Positions 62,401 to 64,000 of a stretch of 64,000 bases of DNA are shown piece by piece (within the stretch, counting starts at the first letter, position 1; each line of letters opens with the position of its first letter). Origin of the DNA: Serilophus lunatus (lineage: Eukaryota > Chordata > Aves > Passeriformes > Eurylaimidae); NCBI GenBank assembly GCA_013399895.1, contig VXBA01001684.1:416973-480972 (forward strand), read 5' to 3'. Under the pieces are notes generated by a model. That model did no database searches. It was not told the origin of the DNA and was given only the letters and a program-made list of their open reading frames with translations. Made by a program: the position numbers and the translations under genes.

Positions 62401-63945
62401 GACGCTATTCAGGGAAGCTTTTCACTTGCGGTTATGCTGGCTTGACTCTGGTGCCGATGGAGGTAGGTGGAGTCAAGCTGCGGGGCCTGGAAGTTGGAGA
62501 AGAGGGGCCGTGCTGCTGCTCTCCAGCTCGCCGGAAGCCAAAGAGAAAGAGCTTCCATTTTTCAGGCCTTTTAAGCCCTCCAAGTCCTGCGCAAATCTCA
62601 CCATCTTCTTCCTGGCTTCGTCTCTTCAGATTGACCAGTGGTCCAGGCTCCACCCCTCCTTCCGAGATCTTCAGCTCCAGCAAAATGGCAGTTCCCGCCA
62701 AGATCGCGAGCTTGCTGTTTGCTGGCACCATGTTTTTTACCAGCCGCGGGCTGGCTGCTGCCTCTCCAGGGCACCTGCCGTCCGTGGGAACCCCCAAAAG
62801 GGGTCTCTGAGGCTGACGGGACCACAGGAGCTGCCTAGAGCAGCTGCCGGGCCCACACCGCCATGCAGGGGCCACTCCCGGGGCCACTGGGACCGCAGGA
62901 CCCCTTGCCGGGCTCCCTCATGGTGGCGTGGAGGGCTGGCGTGGCCACCGGGGCACTTCTGATGTTACTGCCCCGCGGCCACGGGCACCGGGGCACCGCT
63001 GGCAAAGATCAACCAGCAGGCGTCCGTGCCTGCCACTGCCAGAGCCCACCGCAGACACCAGGGATGGGGTGGCCGCTGCCTGAGGGAGAGGCAGGGAGTG
63101 GCATCGCCCGTGCCGGCTCCGCGCCTCATCAGTCTGGTCTTGCCCCTTCCCCCGGTGTTGCGGTTGCGTCCACGTGTGTTCCATGCCGGCAAGGGACTTG
63201 NTCAACCAGCAGGCGTCCGTGCCTGCCACTGCCAGAGCCCACCGCAGACACCAGGGATGGGGTGGCCGCTGCCTGAGGGAGAGGCAGGGAGTGGCATCGC
63301 CCGTGCCGGCTCCGCGCCTCATCAGTCTGGTCTTGCCCCTTCCCCCGGTGTTGCGGTTGCGTCCACGTGTGTTCCATGCCGGCAAGGGACTTGAACCCGC
63401 AGCAGCATTGCCGCCGCCGCCGAGAATCGCCTCTGGGAAGGCGTGTGTGCAACAGCAGCAGCCACCACCGGCCGGCACCTCCTGCCTGCAGCCACCGCGA
63501 AGACCTGGGGAAAGCCGTCGCACCCCGCACAGCGCCGCGCTCGCCGGCAACCGCCTCCTGTCCACATTCGGTGAGTTCCTGCTAAGGAAAAACTGTGAGG
63601 GGAACAGCTGGGCGACCCCCGCCGCAGTCCCCGAGTGAGAAAGAGAGCGGGCACCCCCTCCCCTCCCCTCTGGCCAGGCCAAAGGGCAAGGTGGGGGGGG
63701 AAGAGCAAGGGAAGGCTGTAAGGAGATGGCTGCGGTGACTCTCGCTGCCTCTCCCTGTCTCCGCCCGGAGTCCCGGTGAGTTCCTGCCTCAGTTCCCCCC
63801 CTAACCTCAGAGGTTGGCACGGGGGAAGGAGCTTGAGCTTTTCTTAAGGGAACAAAAAACCCCAGGATTTATAACAGAACAGGGAGCCAGCGAACCATTT
63901 AAAAGGAAACATCCCTTTCCCTTCCCCCTCCCTCTAAGTCTCCCC
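62401..63945. other. GC-rich, CpG-dense block of unknown origin
   Basis: An abrupt change from the AT-rich background, with frequent CpG (for example gccgccgccgccgagaatcg near 63411) and long open frames on both strands, as expected by chance in GC-rich DNA. It may be the U3 and leader of the minus-strand LTR, or a CpG island marking a promoter of a gene beyond the window. Two copies of ggtgagttcctgc (63570-63582 and 63775-63787) look like splice donors on the plus strand. No open frame here has a recognised domain, and 192 bases are duplicated by an assembly join. Confidence 0.6.
63009..63393. repeat. perfect 192-bp direct repeat around one N (probable assembly artefact)
   Basis: 63009-63200 and 63202-63393 are identical and separated only by the N at 63201, the same signature as the join at 61195. 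It inflates open frames in this block, including a minus-strand frame of 300 codons (62918-63820) that reads through the duplication. Confidence 0.92.
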
Positions 63946-63949
63946 AAAT

Positions 63950-63995
63950 ACATACCTACCTACCTACCCACCCACCCTCCCTCCCTCCCTCCCTA
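63950..63995. repeat. CCTA / CCCA / CCCT tetranucleotide repeats
   Basis: Successive short runs of cctA, cccA and ccct units at the window edge, a compound pyrimidine-rich microsatellite that may continue beyond the window. Confidence 0.9.
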
Positions 63996-64000
63996 GGACC

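Noticed and set aside
62352..62962. Long overlapping open frames on both strands (151-178 codons)
   Set aside because: Three frames are open over the same GC-rich bases. There are no domains and no consistent codon pattern, so this reflects base composition only.
62918..63820. Minus-strand open frame of 300 codons
   Set aside because: It reads through the artefactual 192-bp duplication and the N at 63201, lies in GC-rich DNA where stops are rare, repeats itself because of the join, and has no recognised domain.

Overview
The window looks like a piece of a bird (avian) nuclear genome. The evidence is its interspersed repeats: five copies or fragments of the CR1 LINE family that dominates bird genomes (three on the minus strand, two on the plus strand), remains of an avian ERVL-type endogenous retrovirus, and part of an RTE-clade LINE. 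The background is AT-rich, non-coding and gene-poor. I found no cellular protein-coding gene, tRNA, rRNA or CRISPR array that I can support. There are two N gaps of some length (3867-3920 and 49409-49439) and three single-N joins (50816, 61195, 63201), so this is a draft short-read-style assembly.

Layout. 1-10092 is AT-rich unique-looking DNA with one N gap and a TA microsatellite. 10093-11745 is a long minus-strand CR1 that keeps much of its endonuclease (EN) region but has lost the reverse transcriptase (RT) core. 11746-25611 is mostly unique, with a plus-strand CR1 tail (18900-19045) and a two-copy tandem duplication (21208-21396). 25612-26026 is a second minus-strand CR1 with the last part of ORF2. 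27890 to about 29195 is the best-preserved element: a 5'-truncated RTE-clade LINE with a FADD motif, a C-terminal zinc knuckle and a 3' hairpin, in one unbroken frame apart from two stops. 29196-59129 is a long repeat-poor, AT-rich stretch holding a CR1 tail (36748-36876), an AGAAG microsatellite around an N gap, and a poly-C run.

The right end (59130-64000) is a nest of mobile DNA. An ERVL-like LTR and primer-binding site lie on the plus strand. A decayed ERVL pol (RT, then RNase H) follows directly on the opposite strand. A minus-strand CR1 follows, then an LTR-like end on the minus strand at about 62040, and finally a CpG-rich, GC-rich block of unknown nature. Two perfect direct repeats here (240 bp and 192 bp) are each split by one N and are almost certainly assembly artefacts.

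Nothing here works as a pathway. The biological interest is the history of the repeats: an RTE-clade element with little damage in a bird-like genome, an ERVL fragment whose LTR and pol point towards each other, and a CR1 that lost its RT core by internal deletion. Family assignments come from recognised protein and nucleotide similarity recalled from memory, not from a database search.
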